Shown here: piece after piece, positions 1-9,455 of the stretch
How positions within the stretch are numbered: position 1 is the stretch's first letter
Layout: each line of letters begins with the position of its first letter
NCBI RefSeq assembly: GCF_030433855.1
Contig: NZ_JARUXC010000006.1
Span: forward strand, 186,001-250,000
Direction: 5' to 3'
Origin: Agreia sp. PsM10
GTDB lineage: Bacteria > Actinomycetota > Actinomycetes > Actinomycetales > Microbacteriaceae
DNA: 64,000 bases
Program-made: the position numbers and the translations under genes
The notes under the pieces: model-generated
The model's input: the letters and a program-made list of their open reading frames with translations, nothing else
What the model was told of the DNA's origin: nothing
Database searches by the model: none

Positions 1-78
1 TGCGCGGTCTGTGCGTGTTATCGCGTGATTCTCGTACCTCTTAACCACGGCGTGGTCGACGGGCGCTCTACATCCTCG

Positions 79-100
79 TTCCCTGAGCTTGTCGAAGGGA
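79..100. repeat. Dispersed hairpin repeat, copy 1
   Basis: This 22 bp copy has the core TTCCCTGAGCTTGTCGAAGG and is an imperfect palindrome. Further copies lie at 18235, 22372 (two, inverted), 24683 (inside kdpD) and 56031-56314. Such copies are common in Microbacteriaceae genomes. The rest of 1-256 holds only the stem-loop at 104-160 and no convincing gene. Confidence 0.85.
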
Positions 101-103
101 ATC

Positions 104-160
104 GGGAGGAGATTTCGACATCCGACCCCGTATTCAGCTCGGATGTGCAAATCTCCTCCC
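104..160. other. Long imperfect stem-loop
   Basis: Positions 104-115 (GGGAGGAGATTT) are the exact reverse complement of 149-160. Inside them, 118-125 pairs with 139-146, leaving a 2x2 internal loop and a 13-nt apical loop. The 20-bp two-part stem lies between the repeat copy and the tRNA. No T-tract follows, so it may be a terminator for a gene left of the window, a small mobile repeat or a structured RNA. Confidence 0.6.
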
Positions 161-256
161 GTTCCGTCGGTCAGAGGAAGGAGCAGCGCGTTTCAAGACC
201 ACCTTCCTTCCTCGAATTCCCCCGCGCCGCCCCTTCGTGCTAATCTCTCTAAGTTC

Positions 257-340
257 GCGCGAGTGGCGGAATTGGCAGACGCGCTGGCTTCAGGTGCCAG
301 TGCTCGAAAGGGCGTGGGGGTTCAAGTCCCCCCTCGCGCA
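257..340 (+). tRNA. tRNA-Leu (CAG)
   Basis: The acceptor stem GCGCGAG (257-263) pairs with CTCGCGC (333-339), followed by discriminator A. The anticodon stem CTGGC/GCCAG encloses TTCAGGT, giving anticodon CAG. The long variable arm and the T-arm GGGGG-TTCAAGT-CCCCC are those of a class II leucine tRNA. CCA is not encoded, as is usual in actinobacteria. Confidence 0.96.
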
Positions 341-351
341 CGCGAACGAAT

Positions 352-392
352 GAAGGCCGGATCGGGAGAAATCCCGGTCCGGCCTTCGTCTT
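352..392 (+). terminator. Terminator after tRNA-Leu
   Basis: GAAGGCCGG (352-360) pairs with CCGGCCTTC (379-387). The stem continues inward through GGGA/TCCC to a GAAA tetraloop, and a T-rich CGTCTTCT follows. It lies 11 bp after the tRNA and faces the end of the opposite-strand gene at 415, so it may work both ways. Confidence 0.85.
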
Positions 393-414
393 CTCGTGAC
401 CTCCTGTTCAGGGC

Positions 415-1497
415 CTAATTCAGCTTTCTGTAGTCCGTGAATACGGCGATGCCATCGGTCACGATGACCCGCCCGTATACATTCATGGTCGTGAAGGTCC
501 AGGTCAGCCGTTGAGTGCTGGCGCCCACGGAGGCGTCCGCCTCGAGGGTGAACCGCCCGTCGTTGTAGGAATCAACGGTCCAACCGAGGCCATCCCAGTC
601 GCCGATCCGGGTGGTGGGGAGGGCCTGTTGCTGCCACGTGACGTTGCTATACATTGCACCTGGATCGATGCTCGGATTGAAGGTGCAGCCCACCGGCACC
701 ATGACACCTTGCGCGAGGCATCCATCGAAGTACGAAGCAACTGCGTTCTGGGCGAGTGCCTCGCCGACGGCGTTCAACTGAGCATGCAGAGATGCCCGCC
801 CGGCCTGCTCCGCGTCCTCGCCCGTGATCGCGGCAATCGAGGCTGTCGCTGGAGCGACGTCGTAGTACACATTGACGGTGGTGCTGCCGATCTCATAGTC
901 GCCCGGAAAAGCAGGCAGTGTCAGACCCTGTCTTTCGGGACCGGTCGAGCCCACGGGTCCGATCTTGCCGAGGTCCTCACCGTTCACCATCATGTCCTGC
1001 ACGTCTGGACCGAACACCGCGACGCGAACGGATGCCAGCCCGACGTTCTCGAATCGCCACACGTCGACGAGGCCGAACTCTTTCGATGAGGAGGCGAGCT
1101 GAATTCTCTGCTCCGTTGTGGTGGACGCCTGTCTGATCTTCACCGGCCCGACGGCCCGACCTGCGGAGTACTCGACGGTGCCTATGGCGAAATCCGAGAC
1201 GCGGTTGGATGCGGCGGCGTAGGTCTCGTCGGTCAGCAGACGCGTGTCGAGACCGTCCTCGACACCGCCGGACAAGCTCACGGCCTCCTCGATTCGGCCG
1301 TCGACGACAAGGCGAAGGTAGTCGGCGACGAGTCGATCAGGCGCGAGTCTCTGCTTCTCATACAGAAGACCGGCCGAGATTCCTCCAGCGAGCAGAGCAA
1401 GCAGGGACATGGCGCCGACGATCCACACCCACCAATAGCGCCGAGTTGCTCGATTGCCCGAATGGCGGGCAGGTTCGTCGATATGTGCCGTGGACAT
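415..1497 (-). CDS. Membrane-anchored protein of unknown function
   Basis: The 360-residue product has a short basic cytoplasmic head, one transmembrane helix at about residues 22-46 (WVWIVGAMSLLALLAGG), and an exported remainder with two internal segments that resemble each other in style. The opening of the exported part (LVADYLRLVVDGRIEEAVSL) recalls NTF2/DUF4878-like folds of bacterial lipoproteins, but this is weak. ATG 1497 was chosen over the longer ORF start at 1545 because AAGGAGA precedes it at good distance. The gene diverges from the RHS gene and shares the CRP-like box region with it, so co-regulation is possible. No enzymatic motif is visible. Confidence 0.75.
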   Translation of the reverse strand: MSTAHIDEPARHSGNRATRRYWWVWIVGAMSLLALLAGGISAGLLYEKQRLAPDRLVADYLRLVVDGRIEEAVSLSGGVEDGLDTRLLTDETYAAASNRVSDFAIGTVEYSAGRAVGPVKIRQASTTTEQRIQLASSSKEFGLVDVWRFENVGLASVRVAVFGPDVQDMMVNGEDLGKIGPVGSTGPERQGLTLPAFPGDYEIGSTTVNVYYDVAPATASIAAITGEDAEQAGRASLHAQLNAVGEALAQNAVASYFDGCLAQGVMVPVGCTFNPSIDPGAMYSNVTWQQQALPTTRIGDWDGLGWTVDSYNDGRFTLEADASVGASTQRLTWTFTTMNVYGRVIVTDGIAVFTDYRKLN

Positions 1498-1658
1498 AGT
1501 CGTCTCCTTGTAGACGGCGAATCCCCCCCGGATACGTGTCAGCACGCCAGTGCCAGCTAAGCCAGCGGATATCTATCCGCCGACCACATGAGTGATTCTC
1601 AGTCCCCATAACAGCTCCTAAATTGGGATGCAAACATTTTTCTCTTTTTCTGGCTGAT

Positions 1659-1674
1659 TGTGATCTGATTCACA
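1659..1674. promoter_or_regulatory. CRP/GlxR-type operator
   Basis: TGTGA-TCTGAT-TCACA is a perfect match to the TGTGA-N6-TCACA palindrome bound by CRP-family cAMP regulators, including the actinobacterial GlxR/CRP type. It lies in the 243-bp gap between the divergent membrane-protein and RHS genes, 67 bp before the RHS start and within an unusually AT-rich patch (1640-1690). A cAMP or other CRP-family input to one or both genes is inferred. Confidence 0.7.
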
Positions 1675-1740
1675 GTTAAGCCCTAAGCTAACGGAACGCA
1701 CGCCAGCATTTCTGGCCCTTATCACTCGGAGTGCCTCATT

Positions 1741-4700
1741 TTGCTGCGACGTTTCCGCGCCTCATTCGGTTCACGCTCCACTCGATTCAAGGGTGCGACT
1801 GCAGCAGCGAGTGCTGTCGTCGTGGCCGGTCTCGTTGCTCTCCTGATCACGGGAGCGGTGGACGCTGCCGGCTCGAAGCCGTCTGGCAACGATGTCGCAG
1901 AGCTGATCAGCTCGGGAGGCTCGGTGACGCCGGCCGCGAGTGGAGGCAGTTCGGGCAGTTCAGCTAGTGGCGTGGATTCGAAGTCCTTCGTCCCTTCCGA
2001 TGGATACTCCATGCCCGAAGGTGACGTAGATCTCGACGAGGTGGGCGACAACGCCGAGCTGGCCACCGGCGGCAATCTGACGTCGACGACGCCACTTGAA
2101 ACGGTCGATGGCGGGCGCGGTGTTCCGGCCTGGCAGGCCGTTGTCGTCTGCGGAGACGCGACCTGTGTCGATCCTGCGGACGTGAACCGTCGCGGTGTGC
2201 CGACGTATCTGTCGATTCTGGTGTGCGGCACGGCCTTGTGCGCTACGGGATACGAGGACACTGACCAGAATGGCATTCCCGACTGGATCTCCTTCGTTCT
2301 CGCGGGTGTCAGGAATGGCCCGGAGTCTCTGTCCTCGCTGGACGCGAATCACGATGGGTTGACAGACATGAGTCAGTTGATGAACTGTCTCATCGCCGAA
2401 GATCTTGCCGAAACCGGGTTGAAGATCCTGCCATGGCTCGTTGCGGCAGCCGTGGCGGCCGTCGCCCTCGGCTTCTGGCTGCGGAACCGTCGCAAGGGCG
2501 ATCGCGATGGCATGACCAGGTCATCGGATGCCGAGACTGCGGCCGTCATGGCTGGTGCGGGTATGGCATTTGCCGGGCTGAATCCAAACAGCCTCGGAGC
2601 CGTTCTGGTACACGGCGCCCGTGCCCTGAGGGGTTTCGCTCGAACCCTCAGGCTCAGGTTGTCACGGCTCGTTCGCCGATTGACCCATGTGCCGCGTGTT
2701 GCACTCACTGTGGTCGTGACGGTTGCGGTTGTTGTTGTGGGCACCGTCACTCCGCAGGTTGCCTCGGCGGCCACCCTGGCTGACCGGGCTGCAGCCGAGA
2801 CGCTTGCAGAGGTGCAGAAAGCCGCTGAACCCACCGCGCACGAATCGAACACGCCGAGCTCGTCGCCGGTGACGGAGCCGACCGGTGACCCGTTGGGCAG
2901 TGGAACGGTAAACCCCGGCAAAGAATCAACGATCACCGCCGATTCGATCGGGGTGGACGCCACGTTCTCCGGCGAGAAGATCGCGGAGAAGCTCGACGTC
3001 GTCGTCACGCAGCTGCCTAAGGCGGTGGCGCAGGTTGCCGAGGCGGAGACGGGCGGCACGGCGGTGTCGGTGCCGGTCGATATTTCGGCAACGACGGCTG
3101 CGGGCAATGACGTCACGCAGTTCCCCTCGACCTCGACGGTGGTCCCTGGGGCGGGCACCATCCCTGATGGCGAGAAGGACGTGAAGACGGGGGTCGCGCT
3201 GTCGATCAAGGTCGATCCTGCGCAGCTCGAAGGGCTCGACACTTCTCAGCTCAAGATCTACACCCGCGAGAAACCGGGCGACCCGTGGACTGCGTTGCCG
3301 TCGTACTACGACGAAGAATCAGGCACGGTCAAGGCTGACTCGTACCACCTGTCCGAACTTGTGGTCATCGGCGGCAAGATCGAGGCGACCAAGGGCCCCA
3401 CAATCGTTCTCGACCCGGACAACGATTCGGGCTTTGCCGAGACCCCGCTACCGGCAGTCACGGAGCTTCCCTACAACATTCGTCTGGCACAGGGCGTGCG
3501 TGACCTGTTGACGCAGGCGTGTTTGGCGAACGTCGTGATCACCCGTGAAGATCCGGGGCAGGGAACGGTTGACCCGGCCACTCGCGCGGCGACCGCGGCG
3601 GCAGCGAATCCAGACCTATTCGCCACATTCGGCTTCAACACGTTGGACGGTCACGCGTGGGGTTCGGACGCGGATGCGGCCGAGGGTGGAACGCAGGTGT
3701 ACACCTACGGCGGTGCCGATGATGACGCCCTGTCGAATACGGTGAACGGCGTCATGCACGATTGGACAGACCGACAGTCGAAGATCGAACCTTCACATGA
3801 CTCGCAGAACATTCCCGAGGTCGAGTTTGCGGGCGTGCCCGGCGCGAAGACGCACCTCGAGGTGCTGTTCATGGACAACAACTTTGACCGTGTTGTCATC
3901 GACAACGGCTTCGACAAGATCATCGGCGGGGTCGCGACCGGTTTCAAGACCTACCTGGAATCCAAAGGCTTCGAGTGCACCAACCCTGTACAGGGCGGTT
4001 GGCCAACTCCGCCCACGGACGCGGAGAAACAGCGGTGGCGTGACCTCGGCTACCAGAACTACCTTCTATACGGCGCCGAACCTGTCTCCATGTCCACAGG
4101 AAACCTCATCGAGTCGCAGAAGATCTTCGACCTGACCGGCCCCGGAGGTTCCGAGACGAACGTGGGCCTGGTGTACAACAGCCAGGACGGACGTGAGTCT
4201 CGGGTCGGCTACTCGTGGACCTTTGGCGCGGGGGCTCGGGCGCAACGATTCAGCGACAACAGTGTGATGGTCGTCCGCAACGACGGAGCCAGCTTCACCT
4301 TTGCGTCCAACGGGGCAGGCGGCTACAACTCTGAGGCCGGCGTCAACCAGACGCTCTCCGAAGCCGGCGGCGGCCAGCTACTCCTGACCTCGGTCGACGG
4401 CGAGACCTGGCAGTTCGACGCCGCCGACATCGACGGTATCGGCGAACTCGTCAAGCACACAGACCGTCAAGGTCACACGACAACCCTGACGTATGGGGCA
4501 CTGGACGAGGATCAGCAGCACTTCCTGCCTCTGACGAGCATCACGGATGCCGGCGGCCAGACCATCCAGGTCGGCAACGACATCCAGGGCCACATCACGA
4601 GCTTCACGCACCCGGATGGCCGGGTGTGGCAGCTCTCCTACGACGGTGCCGGAAACCTCAGCACGATCACCAATCCCGACGGCACCACACGAACATTCAC

Positions 4701-7700
4701 CTACGATGGCGCGCACCAGATGCTCACCGCCACCGACGGTCTGGGTGTCACCTATCTGACCAACGTCTATGACGCATCCGGTCGAGTGTCTCAGCAGACA
4801 GACGCGGACGGTTATCTGCGGACCTTCGATTACTCGACCCCCGGCAAGACCGTCTACACGGATCAGGAGGGTCAGAAGACCACCTACCTGTACGACTCGC
4901 AAGCTCGAGTCACAGCCAAGATCGACGCGGCTGGCAACAGCACCGCGTACACGTATGACGAGAACAACAACGTGACGTCGTACACCGACCAGGCCGACCA
5001 TGTCTGGAAATACAGTTACGACGCCGGGGCGCACGTCACCCAGACGACCCTGCCCGACGGCAGCGACATCAAGTACACCTACACGCCCACTGGCGAAATC
5101 GCATCGATGACCGATCTCGGGGGCCCCAATGGAGCTCCGCGAACGACGGCCTACCAGCTCGACCCACTCGGACTGGTGACGCAGACGACCCTGCCGACGG
5201 GTGACGTTCTGGGAAGCGCGTATGACGGACAGGGCAACCTGACGACCGCCACCTCGGCTGCCGGAGCGGTGACGCAGTATGGGTACGACGGTCATGGAAA
5301 CGTGACCTCGGTGACCGACCCGGATGGCAACGTCACTCAACTGGCCTACGACTCTGCGAACCGGGCGACCTCTGTCACAGACCCGATCGGCCGCGTGACG
5401 TCATACGCCTGGGATGTTCAAGACAGGCTGCAGTCCAAGACCGACCCCACCGGCGCGGTGACGAGCTACGCCTACGATGCGAACGACCACCTGCTCTCGA
5501 GCACGGACGCTCTCGGCAACGTCACGTCGTACACGTGGGACAACCGCTTCAACCTGACCTCGTGGACAGCTCCCGACGGTGGGGTGACACATTACGAATA
5601 CAACAAGGAAGACAAGCTCACCAAGGTCACTGACCCGCTCGGCGGAGTTGTCACCTACGGTCTCAATGCCATGTGGAACGTCACCAAAATCACGGACCCC
5701 AACGGGGGCGTGTGGAAGCGTGAGTTCGACCAGATCGGCAACCTCACGGCCTCTACCGCACCAGACGGCGGAGTGACGAGCTACGACTACGACACCCTGT
5801 CGCGGCCCACAACGGTCACCGACCCAAATGGGGCGGTAACCGAGACACGTTACGACAAAGTCGGGCAGGTCACTGACACGACGGATGCCTCGAACCAGCG
5901 CATCAGCTACGTCTACGACCTTCTCGGGCAGTTGACGGAGGTCACCGACCAGGCTGGTAAGACGGCCACTCTCGAGTACGACAAGGACGGACACCCCGTC
6001 ACCTCGACCGACAGACAAGGCAACAGCACCACCCTCGCGTACGACCCGGCAGGCCGACTCACGTCCACGACCGACCCCATGGGCGGCACCAAGACCTTCA
6101 GTTACGACTCGGCAGGCCAGGTGACCGCGCTGACAGACGAGCTGAACCGCACCACGACCTTCGCCTATGACGGTCAGGGAAATACGACCGGTATCACCAA
6201 CCCTCTCGGACAGACGACTCTCAGCAGCTACGACCCTCTGGGGCGTGTGAAGACCGTCACCGATCCGAACGGCAACGACACCACACGCGACTACACCTCC
6301 ACCGGGCTCGTCTCCACGATCACGGATGCCGTGGGCAACGCGACCGCGTACGGCTACGACCTGAACGGGCAACAAACGTCACTCGTCGACCCGCTCGGAA
6401 AAGAGACCCGGTACTCCTACGACCCTGCCGGTCAGCTCACGAAGGTCATCGAGGGCTACAAGTCGGGCGCGACCCCGAGCTCGGACGTGAACGTCACCAC
6501 CAGCTACGGGTACACTCCGACGGGCGGACTCGCCGCAATCACGGATGCCAACGGGCACATCACATCCTTCGACTACGACCTTGCGGGTCGAGTCGTTACG
6601 GAGACGAACCCGCTCGGAAACACCTGGAAATACGACTACACACCCACGGGTCGACTCGCGAACCAGAACGACCCGAATGGTGTCACCACCAACTACGCGT
6701 ACTCGCCGACCGGCAACGTCACCAGCGTGGGATACACGGGCGGACAAACGACCACCCTCGGCTACGACAACAACGGCCGAGCCGTATCAATGGTCGACAG
6801 CACCGGCACGTCGGGCTGGAAGTACGACAAGAACGGCAACCAGATCGAACAGATCGACGCCAAGGGCAAACGGTTGGACTACGCGTACGACGCCGCCAAC
6901 CAACTGACGTCGCTGACTCTGCCCACGGGCGAAAGCATCGGCTACACCTACGACAACGCCGGCCGCCCGCTCGCGCAGAAAAGCGATTGGGGAACTCTCG
7001 CATACGAATGGGACCCCGCCGGCAACCTGACCAAGACGACGCGATCAACCGGTCTCAACACCAGCTATAGCTATGACGCCGCCAACCGGGTCACACAGAT
7101 CGCGCACCTCACCCCTACCGACGCCGACCCATCGGCACCGTCCGGAGCAGTCGACGCGCAGCAAGCCACCGCGTGTGCGGTCGAATGTCTGCCCGTGGCT
7201 GACTTCCTGAAGCAGCGAACCGTCCCCACCCCTACGCCGGTCGCGACCCAGGGTGCAGGCTTGGTCTTCGATTACACGTACGACAAAGACAGCAACGTGG
7301 AGTCGGCGACGCGCACCATCACGGGTTCGGGAACAGCATCCGATCAGTCGTCGACCCCGTCGACTCCGACCGCGCCGGTTCCGGCGTCTCCTGCTCCGGT
7401 GATCGGAGGCAAGAGTGTTGTGGTGAAGGACGCGCGTTCGTACACGTACGACAACCTCAACCGTCTGAGTTCGTCAACAGGAACACTGAGTTCCTCGACC
7501 TACAGCTACGATCCGGCAGGCAACCGCACGGCAGCCACGGTCACCACCGCGGAGCAGACGGTGACCACGGATGCGTCATACAACCTGGCGAATCAGCTCA
7601 CCGGAGCAACGGTCACGGGGAGTCAGACGTCGACTGATTCGTACAACTATGACGGAAACGGCAACCGCACCTCTCAAACCGAGGGCAGTGCGACGACCCA

Positions 7701-8841
7701 GTACAGTTACGGGCCCGACAACAAGCTCAGCACCGTGACAACGCCTGACCGCACCGCGACCTACAGCTACGACGGTGTCGGCCGGCAGACCGGGTCAACT
7801 CAGACGACCAGCCTCGGCACCCAATCGACCGACGTCACCTTCGACGGCGCCCAGCCCGTTCAGCAGACCAACACCGTCTCCGGGATCACGACTCAACTAC
7901 GGGATGCTCAGGGCAACATCAGTGCAGACGTCACCAGCGACGGCACCAAGTGGGACCTGCTCGACAGGCTCGGCTCAACGAGCGCGCAGGCGGTCGGGGG
8001 AAGCGTGACCCAGCTGGCGAACTTCGCCGACTACGGCACCCAGAACTTCGAGACCGACGGCTGGGACACCACAACCAACTACACAGGCCAAACCACAGAC
8101 CCCGGCCTCGGACTGAACACTTACCTCACCCGCACCTACGACCCGACCACCGGGGCATGGCTGCAGCAAGACAAATGGCGCGGCTTGCTGGAACAACCGC
8201 AGACGCTATCCCGCTACGCATACGTGACAAACAACCCGACTTCCGACACCGACTTGCTCGGATACATGGGTGCCGACCGCATGGAGACCTACGCGACGGC
8301 CCACGATTGTCACTGGATCTCAGTCAGCAGATGCGTTCCCAACAACCGAACAATCAATGACCAGACAAGCCCAGGAACGCCGGCTGCGCAGCGGCCACCT
8401 ACGGCGAGCCCGTCACAACCTGAGGTTCAGACATCTGAGGGCGACACCACTACCGAGGAAGACAGACATGCCGAGGAAGCGAAGGCGGGCTTCGACCTCT
8501 TCTTCGAAATTCTGGGGTCCGTCGGCGCCGTCGTGAACGCGATCAAGCCGTTGCTGTTTCTCTTTGGTGCTCTGGGTACGATCATTCTCGTTCTAGGTAC
8601 GCTGGCTGGTATCGCCTCGACCGTGTATTCCTGTGCGCAGGCCATCTTTGGTGAACACAGCACGGGGGACATTATCGGATGCGCCATCGGTGCCCTGTCG
8701 ATTGCGCTTGGCCTTTCCAGTCAATTCATTCTTGGGGCGATAAAAGACGGGGCAGAGGCCGTCAAGAGTGCAGACCAAGCCCTTAAAGCGTTCGGCATTT
8801 CCTTAGACGCCCTCGACCAACTGATTGGATGGTTGTCATAG
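1741..8841 (+). CDS. Giant RHS/YD-repeat protein with degenerate amidase-like domain
   Basis: This 2366-residue protein starts at TTG 1741 behind GGAG. Order of parts: a hydrophobic export segment (about 21-43); a region with Asp-rich calcium-type loops (DTDQNGIPD, DANHDGLTD); a second membrane segment (229-247); a third hydrophobic stretch ending ASAA (317-343); and a ZU5-like beta region (about 430-545). An N-acetylmuramoyl-L-alanine amidase (amidase_3)-like domain (555-745) has lost both zinc histidines (N561 and G631 instead) but keeps E707. A DUF6531-type RHS entry domain (about 775-900), more than 35 YD repeats to about 2060 and an RHS core-like domain (2070-2173) follow. The last 193 residues are Pro/Thr-rich, then carry two hydrophobic stretches (2268-2303, 2311-2335). 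RHS proteins usually encapsulate and deliver a C-terminal toxin; a membrane-acting tail is inferred here. Confidence 0.93.
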   Translation: MLRRFRASFGSRSTRFKGATAAASAVVVAGLVALLITGAVDAAGSKPSGNDVAELISSGGSVTPAASGGSSGSSASGVDSKSFVPSDGYSMPEGDVDLDEVGDNAELATGGNLTSTTPLETVDGGRGVPAWQAVVVCGDATCVDPADVNRRGVPTYLSILVCGTALCATGYEDTDQNGIPDWISFVLAGVRNGPESLSSLDANHDGLTDMSQLMNCLIAEDLAETGLKILPWLVAAAVAAVALGFWLRNRRKGDRDGMTRSSDAETAAVMAGAGMAFAGLNPNSLGAVLVHGARALRGFARTLRLRLSRLVRRLTHVPRVALTVVVTVAVVVVGTVTPQVASAATLADRAAAETLAEVQKAAEPTAHESNTPSSSPVTEPTGDPLGSGTVNPGKESTITADSIGVDATFSGEKIAEKLDVVVTQLPKAVAQVAEAETGGTAVSVPVDISATTAAGNDVTQFPSTSTVVPGAGTIPDGEKDVKTGVALSIKVDPAQLEGLDTSQLKIYTREKPGDPWTALPSYYDEESGTVKADSYHLSELVVIGGKIEATKGPTIVLDPDNDSGFAETPLPAVTELPYNIRLAQGVRDLLTQACLANVVITREDPGQGTVDPATRAATAAAANPDLFATFGFNTLDGHAWGSDADAAEGGTQVYTYGGADDDALSNTVNGVMHDWTDRQSKIEPSHDSQNIPEVEFAGVPGAKTHLEVLFMDNNFDRVVIDNGFDKIIGGVATGFKTYLESKGFECTNPVQGGWPTPPTDAEKQRWRDLGYQNYLLYGAEPVSMSTGNLIESQKIFDLTGPGGSETNVGLVYNSQDGRESRVGYSWTFGAGARAQRFSDNSVMVVRNDGASFTFASNGAGGYNSEAGVNQTLSEAGGGQLLLTSVDGETWQFDAADIDGIGELVKHTDRQGHTTTLTYGALDEDQQHFLPLTSITDAGGQTIQVGNDIQGHITSFTHPDGRVWQLSYDGAGNLSTITNPDGTTRTFTYDGAHQMLTATDGLGVTYLTNVYDASGRVSQQTDADGYLRTFDYSTPGKTVYTDQEGQKTTYLYDSQARVTAKIDAAGNSTAYTYDENNNVTSYTDQADHVWKYSYDAGAHVTQTTLPDGSDIKYTYTPTGEIASMTDLGGPNGAPRTTAYQLDPLGLVTQTTLPTGDVLGSAYDGQGNLTTATSAAGAVTQYGYDGHGNVTSVTDPDGNVTQLAYDSANRATSVTDPIGRVTSYAWDVQDRLQSKTDPTGAVTSYAYDANDHLLSSTDALGNVTSYTWDNRFNLTSWTAPDGGVTHYEYNKEDKLTKVTDPLGGVVTYGLNAMWNVTKITDPNGGVWKREFDQIGNLTASTAPDGGVTSYDYDTLSRPTTVTDPNGAVTETRYDKVGQVTDTTDASNQRISYVYDLLGQLTEVTDQAGKTATLEYDKDGHPVTSTDRQGNSTTLAYDPAGRLTSTTDPMGGTKTFSYDSAGQVTALTDELNRTTTFAYDGQGNTTGITNPLGQTTLSSYDPLGRVKTVTDPNGNDTTRDYTSTGLVSTITDAVGNATAYGYDLNGQQTSLVDPLGKETRYSYDPAGQLTKVIEGYKSGATPSSDVNVTTSYGYTPTGGLAAITDANGHITSFDYDLAGRVVTETNPLGNTWKYDYTPTGRLANQNDPNGVTTNYAYSPTGNVTSVGYTGGQTTTLGYDNNGRAVSMVDSTGTSGWKYDKNGNQIEQIDAKGKRLDYAYDAANQLTSLTLPTGESIGYTYDNAGRPLAQKSDWGTLAYEWDPAGNLTKTTRSTGLNTSYSYDAANRVTQIAHLTPTDADPSAPSGAVDAQQATACAVECLPVADFLKQRTVPTPTPVATQGAGLVFDYTYDKDSNVESATRTITGSGTASDQSSTPSTPTAPVPASPAPVIGGKSVVVKDARSYTYDNLNRLSSSTGTLSSSTYSYDPAGNRTAATVTTAEQTVTTDASYNLANQLTGATVTGSQTSTDSYNYDGNGNRTSQTEGSATTQYSYGPDNKLSTVTTPDRTATYSYDGVGRQTGSTQTTSLGTQSTDVTFDGAQPVQQTNTVSGITTQLRDAQGNISADVTSDGTKWDLLDRLGSTSAQAVGGSVTQLANFADYGTQNFETDGWDTTTNYTGQTTDPGLGLNTYLTRTYDPTTGAWLQQDKWRGLLEQPQTLSRYAYVTNNPTSDTDLLGYMGADRMETYATAHDCHWISVSRCVPNNRTINDQTSPGTPAAQRPPTASPSQPEVQTSEGDTTTEEDRHAEEAKAGFDLFFEILGSVGAVVNAIKPLLFLFGALGTIILVLGTLAGIASTVYSCAQAIFGEHSTGDIIGCAIGALSIALGLSSQFILGAIKDGAEAVKSADQALKAFGISLDALDQLIGWLS

Positions 8842-9440
8842 TGACAAAGGACGAGGACCCGGGCCGTGGACGCCGCGGGCCAAAACCGATGGCGGAGAGG
8901 TCTCGCCTCACTCAGATCGTTTGGAACTCTTATCGTCCACTGCCTGTAGACCATCCGGGGCACGTGGATAACGCCACGACCCGGATGGGGTCAATGATCG
9001 GCATACTCGTATTTGGTGCGGTTTTTGCGGCACTCATTATTGCCTTGGTGGTTGTCTCGACGAATCAAAAGAGGGATTCCCCCAAGACCCCGGGGCCTGA
9101 AGCGGTGGTTGCGTCGCTGGCGGGGGCGTGGGACGAGCGTAACTGCGCGGACCTTCGGTCCGCCACAACGGAGAAGTTCCGCAATGATCGGGGCTGGAGA
9201 CAGTGCACTGAGTTTGAGCAGGCCCTGACCTTGCCAGAAACTGTGACCACTTATCCGGCTGAAACATTCGACAGTCTTGCCATAGACGGAAAATATGCGG
9301 ACGTTCACGCGTGCGAGACCACAGTATTGCTGCCGACAGATGTACCGACCTCAGAAAACACGACAACTTGTCTTTGGTATCACCTTGAGTTCAACACCTT
9401 CGGGTGGAAGATCTATGCGACGAGCGGACTTGTCGACTAG
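8829..9440 (+). CDS. Single-pass membrane protein, possible RHS partner or immunity protein
   Basis: The 203-residue product has a basic Pro-rich cytoplasmic head, one transmembrane helix at about 56-78 and an exported domain of about 120 residues. That domain has four cysteines (C110, C126, C161, C172 approximately) and ends in an aromatic-rich strand pattern. ATG 8829 overlaps the end of the RHS gene by 13 bp; GTG 8841, one base into the RHS stop codon, is an equally good start. This coupling and the membrane topology fit an immunity protein for a membrane-acting RHS tail, but no known immunity family is recognised. An NTF2-like lipoprotein fold is the alternative. Confidence 0.75.
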   Translation: MVVIVTKDEDPGRGRRGPKPMAERSRLTQIVWNSYRPLPVDHPGHVDNATTRMGSMIGILVFGAVFAALIIALVVVSTNQKRDSPKTPGPEAVVASLAGAWDERNCADLRSATTEKFRNDRGWRQCTEFEQALTLPETVTTYPAETFDSLAIDGKYADVHACETTVLLPTDVPTSENTTTCLWYHLEFNTFGWKIYATSGLVD

Positions 9441-9455
9441 CGGCGGACGGGAGAC

